Part shown: in pieces, positions 1 through 5,880 of the stretch
How the letters are laid out: each line of letters starts with the position of its first letter
Numbering within the stretch: the first letter of the stretch is position 1
From: Microcaldota archaeon
GTDB taxonomy: Archaea > Micrarchaeota > Micrarchaeia > Norongarragalinales > UBA8480
Direction of reading: 5' to 3'
Assembly: GCA_030697615.1 (NCBI GenBank)
Contig: JAUYPK010000045.1
Coordinates: 1 to 9,087, forward strand
DNA: 9,087 nt
Notes under the pieces: model-generated
The model's input: the letters and a program-made list of their open reading frames with translations, nothing else
What the model was told of the DNA's origin: nothing
Database searches by the model: none
Position numbers and translations under genes: made by a program

Positions 1-1866
1 TTGTTCACTAGCAACGTCGTTACCCCGGGCAAAAAAGCTGCGCTGATGGCGTTTATAAGAGAAGGGCAAGGTAAGTATGTTGGCGAATTAGCCGCTAGAG
101 CCAACACTCCATTAAGGCGCAGAGTTTTGCCACACTTGCTCCATGCAATGGCTGTGCAGCCTGGAAAAATAGCAGTTGTACTTAAACAAGTGGGGTATGG
201 ACACAAAGAAATTGCCAAACAGCTTTTTGAGCTACCACGCGTGCGACAAATCGACACTCCGCTCCGTGGAAAAGTGCAGCGTTTTAACGAAATGACTAAT
301 GAAGGCGCAAAAATTATCTCTAGCCTTAGGGACGCGGGTTTCAAGCAAAGCTCACACATTGCAGAAGCGCTTAGTGGAATTGATTATCCGCCTCAAGAAA
401 TAACGCGTACAATGTTATCCAGTGGTTACAAACCTAATGAAGTTGCACTTGGACTTATGCACATAGACGCTCCAAACATTGGCAGCGTGTTGCATGCTGT
501 TTTAGCTTCGAGATCTACTACTGCTAATAATCCCAAGAAGAAAAATCGGTTAGGCGCACTTGTTGCAGCGGCTCTAAATTCAGTTGGAGTTGAACACAGC
601 GAAATCGCAAAGACGCTCCAAGAGGGTGGACACAGTGGCAGAGCAGTGGTAAACCATTTGCAAGCAATTGGCTTAACAAAGGCGGGGGAGGTTGCAACTG
701 CGTTGCATGAAGGCGGAGGATTTTCAGGCGAAGATATTGCAAGGGGAATGATTGCTGGCCGTTATTCATCAAGAGAAGTTCTAACCGCACTTAGGGATTT
801 ATCAGTTTCAAACGCAAGCGACGCCTTGCACAAAGCACTTGCGTTTGAAAAGTACCGCGGAAAAGACGAGCAGAAATTAGCCAACGAGTTCACAGACGCG
901 TTGAAACACATTAAGCTTAACCACGTTGCAATTGCAGCTGTTCTTCACGAAAAAGGCTATGCTGCCAATAAGATAGTAGCCGCTTTGAAAGCAAACGGCT
1001 TTACAAGCCCAGCTGATGTTGTAGACGCTTTGAAAAAAAGTGGTTTCGACGATTTTCAAACTGCTAATTATATGTCTGGAGAATTTACTAATGACGCTAT
1101 AGCAAAGGGGCTTCAGGCCAATGGTGTAAAAGATATTTCGGCTACTATTCATAAAGTGTTACAAGTTACTAAATATCCAGATCCTTCAAGCGGCGTTAAG
1201 TTGTGTGGGGATTTAGCAAGTACGCTTAAGTCGCTTGGTTACGATCACCGTAAAATCAGTGCTGAGCTTAGGGCTCTTGACTATGGCGGCGAGGTTATTG
1301 CATCTGTTTTGCGAAACAATAATTTTACCTCTGTAGAAGTGGCAAAGGCACTGCGGCATGTTAACTATAACTCGAATGACATTGCGCATTTTATGCTTAG
1401 CTCGGGTTACCCGCCATTACAAGTTGCAATTGAGCTAAACGCCTTGTCGCTTCCTAATATGGGTGCAGCGCTTCACAATGCGCTTGTAAAGAAATACGGC
1501 GGAGATAATGTTGAAAAAACAAGTGGGTTAACTGCTGGTGTTTTGAAAGCGGTTGGTTTTGACAATTTAGAAATTGCACGTAGTTTATTTGACGCTGGCC
1601 ATGACTCTAATGTGATTGCCGCTTCGTTTATTGGCGTTGGTGTTAAAGACGCAAAGGAAATTTCCCACTCGTTATATTCCGTTGGGGTTAGCCATGCAAA
1701 AGTAGCAGAGGCTCTTCTTTCTAATAAATTTTCACCAGTTCAAGTTGCAGTTGAACTGCATAGTGGCGGTGCAACGTATGGCGAGATTCAACGCGTCTTA
1801 GCAAAAGGAAATGTTTCAGGCAGTCAACTAAACAATGCGCTTGAAGCAATTGGTTTCAATAAGTAA
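1..1866 (+). CDS. Alpha-helical solenoid repeat protein of unknown function, probably 5'-truncated by the window edge
   Basis: I do not recognise the family. The 621 visible residues are almost entirely 14-15-residue units, each one short helix followed by a turn, of the type [EQ]-[IV]-A-x-x-L-x-x-x-G-[YF]; examples are around residues 68-78, 132-141, 145-155, 417-426 and 474-482. Units group into larger repeats of about 106-109 residues: equivalent positions fall at residues 196, 305, 413 and 519, and each set of about seven helices ends in a helix like NMGAALHNAL (159-168, 271-280, 378-387, 486-495). There is no signal peptide, no membrane segment and only one Cys (402), so it is probably cytoplasmic. 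Such solenoids usually bind protein or nucleic acid; which applies here is unknown. Base 1 reads TTG, a possible start, but helical sequence runs up to the edge, so the true start may lie upstream. The stop TAA is followed by a T-run. Confidence 0.85.
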   Translation: MFTSNVVTPGKKAALMAFIREGQGKYVGELAARANTPLRRRVLPHLLHAMAVQPGKIAVVLKQVGYGHKEIAKQLFELPRVRQIDTPLRGKVQRFNEMTNEGAKIISSLRDAGFKQSSHIAEALSGIDYPPQEITRTMLSSGYKPNEVALGLMHIDAPNIGSVLHAVLASRSTTANNPKKKNRLGALVAAALNSVGVEHSEIAKTLQEGGHSGRAVVNHLQAIGLTKAGEVATALHEGGGFSGEDIARGMIAGRYSSREVLTALRDLSVSNASDALHKALAFEKYRGKDEQKLANEFTDALKHIKLNHVAIAAVLHEKGYAANKIVAALKANGFTSPADVVDALKKSGFDDFQTANYMSGEFTNDAIAKGLQANGVKDISATIHKVLQVTKYPDPSSGVKLCGDLASTLKSLGYDHRKISAELRALDYGGEVIASVLRNNNFTSVEVAKALRHVNYNSNDIAHFMLSSGYPPLQVAIELNALSLPNMGAALHNALVKKYGGDNVEKTSGLTAGVLKAVGFDNLEIARSLFDAGHDSNVIAASFIGVGVKDAKEISHSLYSVGVSHAKVAEALLSNKFSPVQVAVELHSGGATYGEIQRVLAKGNVSGSQLNNALEAIGFNK

Positions 1867-1886
1867 TCTGTCCGCCATGCGTTTGA

Positions 1887-1893
1887 TTTTTTT
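1887..1893 (+). terminator. T7 tract downstream of the solenoid gene
   Basis: A run of seven T lies 20 bases after the stop codon, with no obvious hairpin. Archaeal RNA polymerase commonly terminates at such U-tracts. It also separates the solenoid gene from the TATA-like element that follows. Confidence 0.45.
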
Positions 1894-1905
1894 ACCGCGC
1901 AAAGC

Positions 1906-1914
1906 TATTTATAT
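1906..1914 (+). promoter_or_regulatory. TATA-box candidate upstream of the CorA-type gene
   Basis: TATTTATAT is a good archaeal TATA match. Initiation about 25 bases downstream would fall near 1935-1938 and leave a leader of about 66 bases before the ATG at 2004. A second, weaker candidate (TATTTAG, 1976-1982) sits at the distance expected for a leaderless start at 2004, so which is used cannot be decided from sequence alone. Confidence 0.45.
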
Positions 1915-1950
1915 GAACTGCGTGTCTTGTCTTTAGTAGATAGCCAGCGC

Positions 1951-1986
1951 GTTAAGTTGATGTTAGCAAAGTTAGTATTTAGTTAT
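1951..1986 (+). repeat. Four GTTA direct repeats, roughly one helical turn apart
   Basis: GTTA occurs at 1951, 1962, 1971 and 1982, with steps of 11, 9 and 11 bases, just upstream of the CorA-type start. The phasing would place the copies on one face of the DNA, as for some operators, but the words are short and the region is AT-rich, so chance is a real possibility. Confidence 0.25.
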
Positions 1987-2003
1987 TTTAGGGTTTTTGT
2001 TTT

Positions 2004-2834
2004 ATGATTCGTACTTTTTCAGATTTCAATGAGTTTAGAAACGCGGCAACTGAGCTGGGCTTAGAGATGGACTTGCAAGCGTTGACTAACTTAGATGTGC
2101 TGTTCTTTGAGAGTTACGAAAATTTCTTAATTCTCAACGTGCGGGACTACGGTGAAAATCCAAATAACCTTTTGATTCTTGGCAGGGAAGATAGTTTGCT
2201 GTACAGCCAAAAGCAGTTCACTGCCAAGGACTACAAGTTGTTTCGTTTGTCAATGCGTGAGCCTTTTGGCGAGAGCAGCGTTATAACTTTTCTAGCGTTG
2301 CGCGACGTTATGGATAGTTATTCAATTCGATTTGAACAGCTTCACGCTGAGCTTGACATGGTTGACCGTACGCTTGATGTTGACAAGCTTGATGACATTG
2401 GCAAGGCGTTTAGGAAATTCCAGGATAAGCTTGAAGACTTTGTAGACTTGTTGATAAAATTACGCGATAGGAAAGTGCCGCAGGTTAACACGAAGTATAT
2501 TTCTTATGATTATAATGTTTTAACTGGAAAAGCGCAGCATATTTTGGACAGGACGAAAAATCAGTTAAGTAGGATGAGTGGGTTGAGAAACGAGTTAGAG
2601 GTTAAGGAAACCCGCGTGTTGAACAAACGCATTGAAAATTTGTCTGAAGTTGTCAAGCGGTTAACAGCGATTACGATTATTTTAATGATTCCAAATATCA
2701 TCAGTGGGTATTTTGGAATGAACATCCCGCATTATTTTGCCACTTTGCCAAACCCTGAATTGGCGATCATAGCGCTAACTGCAGTGTTGATGTTAGGTGG
2801 AGCAGCTTTCCTCAAATGGAAAGACTATTTTTAA
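2004..2834 (+). CDS. corA: CorA-family divalent metal cation (Mg2+/Co2+) transport protein
   Basis: CorA proteins are pentameric inner-membrane channels that take up Mg2+ (also Co2+ or Ni2+). The 276-residue product has the family layout: an N-terminal cytoplasmic alpha/beta part (about 1-100), long charged helices (about 100-215) that would form the funnel and stalk, and two C-terminal membrane helices (about 217-236 and 252-270). The signature is present: Y-F-G-M-N with GMN at residues 238-240 ends the first membrane helix, and a short loop containing Pro-Glu-Leu (near 251-253) follows, equivalent to the usual MPEL. The tail has two Lys (271, 273) but is less basic than in classical members. 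At 276 residues it is shorter than typical CorA (about 315-350), mainly in the N-terminal domain. Substrate is inferred from family only. It converges with the phosphoesterase gene and shares the TTAA stop with it. Confidence 0.9.
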   Translation: MIRTFSDFNEFRNAATELGLEMDLQALTNLDVLFFESYENFLILNVRDYGENPNNLLILGREDSLLYSQKQFTAKDYKLFRLSMREPFGESSVITFLALRDVMDSYSIRFEQLHAELDMVDRTLDVDKLDDIGKAFRKFQDKLEDFVDLLIKLRDRKVPQVNTKYISYDYNVLTGKAQHILDRTKNQLSRMSGLRNELEVKETRVLNKRIENLSEVVKRLTAITIILMIPNIISGYFGMNIPHYFATLPNPELAIIALTAVLMLGGAAFLKWKDYF

Positions 2835-4033
2835 GCGCTTATGGCAACTTTGCTGTTTTTTACAAGTGTAATTGCTTTTTCAACTTCTCCCTCGGAAAGT
2901 AGCGAGAATAACTCCTCTTCTTTTTCCAAGTTGAAATTGTTGCGTTTTAGTTTGTCTTTCAACACCGCTATTCCTAACTCGGCAACGCTCTTCTCCTCGG
3001 TTTTTAACTTGCGTAGAAGCTCAATTTTTTCCTTCAATGTTTCAAGCACGTCGAATTCCTTGTCAATGTAAACCTCTGCGTTTTCAAAGCCACTTGCTAA
3101 AACCGTTGCGTCAATTGCGCTTGAATTAATTCCTTTTGCAAGTGAACCACGCAGTTTTATTTTTACTAGCGGAAGCCTATTTTTTTCATCTTTATTTTGC
3201 AATAGTATTTCTCCTACTGCTGTTTCCACCGCTTGTTTTACAGTTTCACCAGTTGCGTTTTCAACCTGGATTTCTTTAAAGAACAACGGCCGCGAGTCAA
3301 TGTAAATATATTCATAATGTTTTGTAGCTGTGTCGTAGAGCCAAAAACCTTTTTTTTCCATTTCGTTTTTTCTCATCTGTGTTATTACGGTGCTTCCGGG
3401 AATCAAAAGTGTCTTGTCGCCGTTTTTTAATTCACGTCGCCAGTGAATGTGGCCGTTTACGTATAAGTCAAAGCCAAGTGGCAAGTCGTTCAAGGAGATT
3501 CCAGACGCCATTGGAATAACTTCTTTCAGCGTCTGGTGGAACATGAAAATGTTAAAGCAATTAGGCTGGGCGGTGAAGTTTGCCGCTTTGATAACTTGCT
3601 CGGCATATTCCTCTGGAACTCCGGCCATTCCAATAATCGCAACTCGTTCGTCGTTTTTTTCAACTGTAACGTGCTTATTGTGACAATTTACAAGCATTCC
3701 GCCGCTGTCAAGCAAGTCAACAACGTTCACCAACCCTTTTGTGCGGCGCTCGTGTGTGCCAGGAATTGCAATTACTGGGTTGTTCTCGTAAGTTTTTTCG
3801 CCTTTTGTTATCTTTACGCTGTTGTGCTTTGCTGCCATTTCTTCGCTGTGTTTTTTAAAGAGTTTAATTGAGTCATTTACCACTTCTTGTTTTGGCACCC
3901 GTACGTCGAATAAGTCGCCTGCTGCGATTATGCAGTCGGCAACTTCGAGAGCTTTTGCTAGTGCCATGGCTGCTTGGGGTAACGCATCGTCGCTGTAACC
4001 AAGGTGATAATCTGAAGTAATTGCGATTTTCAT
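2831..4033 (-). CDS. Mre11/SbcD-like metallophosphoesterase (calcineurin-like phosphoesterase superfamily)
   Basis: The 400-residue protein carries the ordered metal-binding motifs of the Mre11-type phosphoesterase fold: D8-x-H10 (SDYHLGY), G39-D40-x-x-D43 (AAGDLFD), G92-T-H94-E (IPGTHERR), H166 (FMFHQT) and G194-H195-x-H197 (NGHIH). These residues normally hold two Mn2+ ions and cleave phosphodiesters in DNA repair. After the catalytic domain (to about residue 250) comes a region resembling an Mre11 capping domain (about 250-330), then a charged helical C-terminus (330-390). Motif III reads GTHE rather than GNHD/GNHE, so the usual Asn ligand is Thr. No rad50, herA or nurA lies nearby, so a role in Mre11-Rad50 end processing is not supported by context; a stand-alone nuclease or phosphodiesterase is as likely. 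ATG 4033 is preferred because motif I begins almost at once and a TATA-like element lies 29 bases upstream. Confidence 0.88.
   Translation of the reverse strand: MKIAITSDYHLGYSDDALPQAAMALAKALEVADCIIAAGDLFDVRVPKQEVVNDSIKLFKKHSEEMAAKHNSVKITKGEKTYENNPVIAIPGTHERRTKGLVNVVDLLDSGGMLVNCHNKHVTVEKNDERVAIIGMAGVPEEYAEQVIKAANFTAQPNCFNIFMFHQTLKEVIPMASGISLNDLPLGFDLYVNGHIHWRRELKNGDKTLLIPGSTVITQMRKNEMEKKGFWLYDTATKHYEYIYIDSRPLFFKEIQVENATGETVKQAVETAVGEILLQNKDEKNRLPLVKIKLRGSLAKGINSSAIDATVLASGFENAEVYIDKEFDVLETLKEKIELLRKLKTEEKSVAELGIAVLKDKLKRNNFNLEKEEELFSLLSEGEVEKAITLVKNSKVAISA
2856..2861 (+). terminator. T6 tract, possible end of the corA transcript inside the opposing gene
   Basis: The first run of six T after the corA stop lies 22 bases downstream, within the 3' end of the convergent phosphoesterase gene, where it reads as Lys codons on the other strand. 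Because the two genes overlap at their stops, corA transcripts must end inside the neighbour; this is the nearest plausible U-tract. Confidence 0.3.
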
Positions 4034-4055
4034 AAAGTAATTTAACGCCCAGAAC

Positions 4056-4068
4056 GTTTTAATAAAAC
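4056..4068 (-). promoter_or_regulatory. TATA-like palindrome upstream of the phosphoesterase gene
   Basis: Read on the minus strand, TTTATTAAAA is centred 29 bases upstream of the ATG at 4033, which suits a leaderless or nearly leaderless transcript. The element is also a perfect inverted repeat: arms GTTTTA and TAAAAC around the single base 4062. It could therefore position TBP in either direction or serve as a small operator. Confidence 0.4.
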
Positions 4069-4081
4069 AGCTGTGTTGACA

Positions 4082-4089
4082 TATAAATA
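4082..4089 (+). promoter_or_regulatory. TATA box of the small EamA-type gene
   Basis: TATAAATA is a strong archaeal TATA match, centred about 30 bases upstream of the ATG at 4116, so the transcript would be leaderless or carry only a few leader bases. It lies back to back with the phosphoesterase promoter in an 82-bp divergent intergenic region. Confidence 0.6.
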
Positions 4090-4115
4090 GCGGTTATTTT
4101 AAGTGAATTAGATAG

Positions 4116-4541
4116 ATGGATAATTGGGTTTTATTTGCAATTGGAGCGATGCTGCTGTTTTCTATTTCTAACACGTTGCTAAAAGTGGCAAGCGATAAAT
4201 TTGACTTGGTAAAGAGTTTGTCGCCGTTGCTTCCAGCGGTTGTTGCTGCGATAGTTGTATTTGCCCTTGCTGCTTTTTACTTAGCTTCTTCGCGAGTTGT
4301 TTCAATTTCCCCCCAACTTGCAACTTTGTTGCTAGGGGTTGTACTGGTTTCGCTTCTTGGCGTTGCGCTTTTTATAGCTTCGCTGAAAAGCGGCAAAATA
4401 GCAGAAGTGACTGCTGTGCTGAGCTTAAGTACAATTGTAGTTGCGCTTATCTCGAGCCATTTCTTGTCAATTGAATTCAGCTTAAAAGAAATCGCAGGCA
4501 TGGTTCTAGCCGTAGCGAGTATTGTGCTGTTTGTGCTTTGA
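4116..4541 (+). CDS. Half-size EamA/DMT-superfamily membrane protein (putative transporter)
   Basis: The 141-residue product is very hydrophobic, with five predicted membrane helices at about 3-22, 38-58, 67-88, 94-112 and 122-141. The pattern matches one EamA unit of the drug/metabolite transporter superfamily. Family-like features include the opening stretch FSISNTLLKVASDKFD (about 15-30), the SLKSGKIAEVTAVLSLST stretch before and into helix four (about 89-106), and the final E-I-A-G-M-V-L helix. Full EamA proteins have two such units (about 300 residues); archaea also have single-unit proteins of about 140 residues that are expected to act as dimers, and this fits that class. Substrate is unknown. 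It has its own promoter and a downstream T-run and looks monocistronic; the divergent phosphoesterase gives no functional hint. Confidence 0.8.
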   Translation: MDNWVLFAIGAMLLFSISNTLLKVASDKFDLVKSLSPLLPAVVAAIVVFALAAFYLASSRVVSISPQLATLLLGVVLVSLLGVALFIASLKSGKIAEVTAVLSLSTIVVALISSHFLSIEFSLKEIAGMVLAVASIVLFVL

Positions 4542-4552
4542 AGAGTTGATTC

Positions 4553-4558
4553 TTTTTT
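4553..4558 (+). terminator. T6 tract after the EamA-type gene
   Basis: Six T begin 12 bases after the stop, and another run (TTTTT, 4566-4570) follows closely. No stem precedes them. Together they are a plausible archaeal U-tract terminator before the surface-protein operon starts. Confidence 0.45.
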
Positions 4559-4582
4559 ATTCGGGTTTTTAATTCAGTTCCT

Positions 4583-4590
4583 ACTAAAAG
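4583..4590 (+). promoter_or_regulatory. Weak TATA-like element before the LamG-protein gene
   Basis: ACTAAAAG is a weak TATA match, but its centre lies about 25 bases upstream of the ATG at 4612, the distance expected for a leaderless start. No Shine-Dalgarno sequence precedes this ATG, which also favours a leaderless transcript. Confidence 0.35.
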
Positions 4591-4611
4591 TTATCAAAGG
4601 TTTTTGTAATT

Positions 4612-5880
4612 ATGTCAGTTAACCGAATTAACGCCGCTTTACAGTTTGCAGTGTTGTTTGCCGCTGTTTTAATCTCTGTTTTTTTCTTTACAAGTGGAAC
4701 TAAGGTTAACCTAACTGGATATGTGCCTGCAGTACTAGTTGGAAATGAAGGACAAGTTTATGCTGAACAATTAAACTTGCCAGTTGCGCAGTCAAGCGTA
4801 ATTTTATGGACTCCGGCTAATTTATGCACAGTGGAAAATTGTAGTTTGTCTCTTGTTAAAATCGCTGGTGAAATAAATGCGGGGAATTCAGGCGAGGTTT
4901 CAATTTTTCTAAGCGCAAATGGCAAAAGCTATGCGTTGTTCAATAAAGTGATTACATTAGATAAAACCACTGCGCTGAGCGAAGCTCCAGACAAAGACAA
5001 TACTAGTCTAACCTATACTAATGTCACTGAAAATAATGTCGAAGTAGAAGTGCCGCAAATTTTTTACTTCAACGAAGAGTGCGGTGACTTATGTGACCCA
5101 TCAATTTTTGCAAATTCTTCAAGTTACAACTTAACCTTTGTCCTTGGCGAAAACATTTCGCTTGTTGTTTATACTGTCACATATACTTCTAAGCAAGTTC
5201 AGCAGGCGAACAATGAAAACATTTCTATAAAAATAGAAATTCTCAACAAAACAATTGATGAAGTTGTGGGCAAAGCGTTGAATAAAACTGCGGATGAAAC
5301 TTTAAATGAAACTGAAAACAAAATTGAAAACAAAACTTCCGAATTAACTAATAGTACGCTTAACTTCACAGAGGGTGAGCTGTACTGGGAAAGCGGTGCA
5401 GTTTCTTTTAATGGCGAAAATAGTTATTACGAGTTTCCCCTTTCCAGCGAGGTTGTATTTTTAGATAATTACGTGAAGATAGACGCACAGGTTAAGGTGA
5501 GTGAAGATTCTCAAGGTGTAATTGTTTCTAAATATGACTATTTGAATGGAAAGTTTTTTGAACTCAGCGCTAGCCCAGGTGGATTTTTGACTTTTAGTGT
5601 AAGTTCGCCGCCTTACTCAGTTGATTTAAGTACAAAGCAAAGTTTTAGCGATGGCGCTTATCATAACGTGTCAGTTTTGCTTAACCGCAGTAGTGTTTTG
5701 CTCTATGTTGATAGCGTTTTGCAAGATTCAGATCTTGAAGCGGAGATTTCGGATATCAACAGTGAAAGTTCGATTTCAATTAGCGCTAATTTAGGGATGT
5801 TACCTTGGACTGGCGAAGTAGTTGATGTTTTCAACGGTTTTGTTAAACAGGTTAAAGTCCATTACCGGCAAGGGGTATGA
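4612..5880 (+). CDS. Membrane-anchored extracellular protein with a C-terminal LamG/concanavalin-like domain
   Basis: The 422-residue protein begins with a hydrophobic segment (about 8-28) without a clear signal peptidase site, so it is probably an N-terminal anchor with the rest outside the cell. Residues 45-195 look like a beta-sandwich with two close Cys pairs (C72/C77 and C157/C161), likely disulfides. Residues 203-253 form a charged linker with seven N-x-S/T sequons. Residues 258-418 match the LamG / concanavalin-like jelly-roll pattern: an FNGENSYYEFP opening, a GKFFELS strand, the D-G-x-Y-H-N-V-S-V turn (348-355), a LLYVDS strand and a final FNGFVKQVKV. LamG domains bind glycans or proteins; the ligand is unknown. 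The stop overlaps the next gene's start as ATGA, so the two are almost surely co-translated and may work together at the surface. Confidence 0.82.
   Translation: MSVNRINAALQFAVLFAAVLISVFFFTSGTKVNLTGYVPAVLVGNEGQVYAEQLNLPVAQSSVILWTPANLCTVENCSLSLVKIAGEINAGNSGEVSIFLSANGKSYALFNKVITLDKTTALSEAPDKDNTSLTYTNVTENNVEVEVPQIFYFNEECGDLCDPSIFANSSSYNLTFVLGENISLVVYTVTYTSKQVQQANNENISIKIEILNKTIDEVVGKALNKTADETLNETENKIENKTSELTNSTLNFTEGELYWESGAVSFNGENSYYEFPLSSEVVFLDNYVKIDAQVKVSEDSQGVIVSKYDYLNGKFFELSASPGGFLTFSVSSPPYSVDLSTKQSFSDGAYHNVSVLLNRSSVLLYVDSVLQDSDLEAEISDINSESSISISANLGMLPWTGEVVDVFNGFVKQVKVHYRQGV
5218..5370 (+). other. Sequon-rich linker segment within the LamG protein
   Basis: This encodes residues 203-253. 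Seven N-x-S/T sequons occur here (N203, 212, 224, 232, 240, 247, 251), many as Asn-Lys-Thr or Asn-Glu-Thr, interleaved with Glu. It lies between the beta-sandwich and the LamG domain and would be a densely glycosylated stalk if the organism N-glycosylates at N-x-S/T. Confidence 0.6.

Noticed and set aside
877..1152. Open frame of 91 codons on the minus strand inside the solenoid gene
   Set aside because: Antisense to a well-supported repeat protein; composition is that of a complement frame, and no promoter or homology is visible.
1..1866. Resemblance of the G-[YF]-x-x-x-[EQ]-I-A units to TAL-effector/BAT-type DNA-binding repeats
   Set aside because: The period is 14-15 residues with one helix per unit, not 33-35 with two helices, and there is no constant position for a base-specifying pair.
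1951..1986. GTTA words as a CRISPR-like or box C/D RNA element
   Set aside because: Repeats are only four bases with no spacers of CRISPR size, and no convincing box C and box D pair is present.
3536..3871. Open frame of 111 codons on the plus strand inside the phosphoesterase gene
   Set aside because: It overlaps the catalytic motifs of the real gene in antisense; its Cys/Phe/Val-rich sequence is typical of a shadow frame.
2831..4033. Mre11-Rad50-HerA-NurA repair operon
   Set aside because: Only the phosphoesterase is present; neighbours are a CorA-type channel and an EamA-type protein, in opposite orientations.
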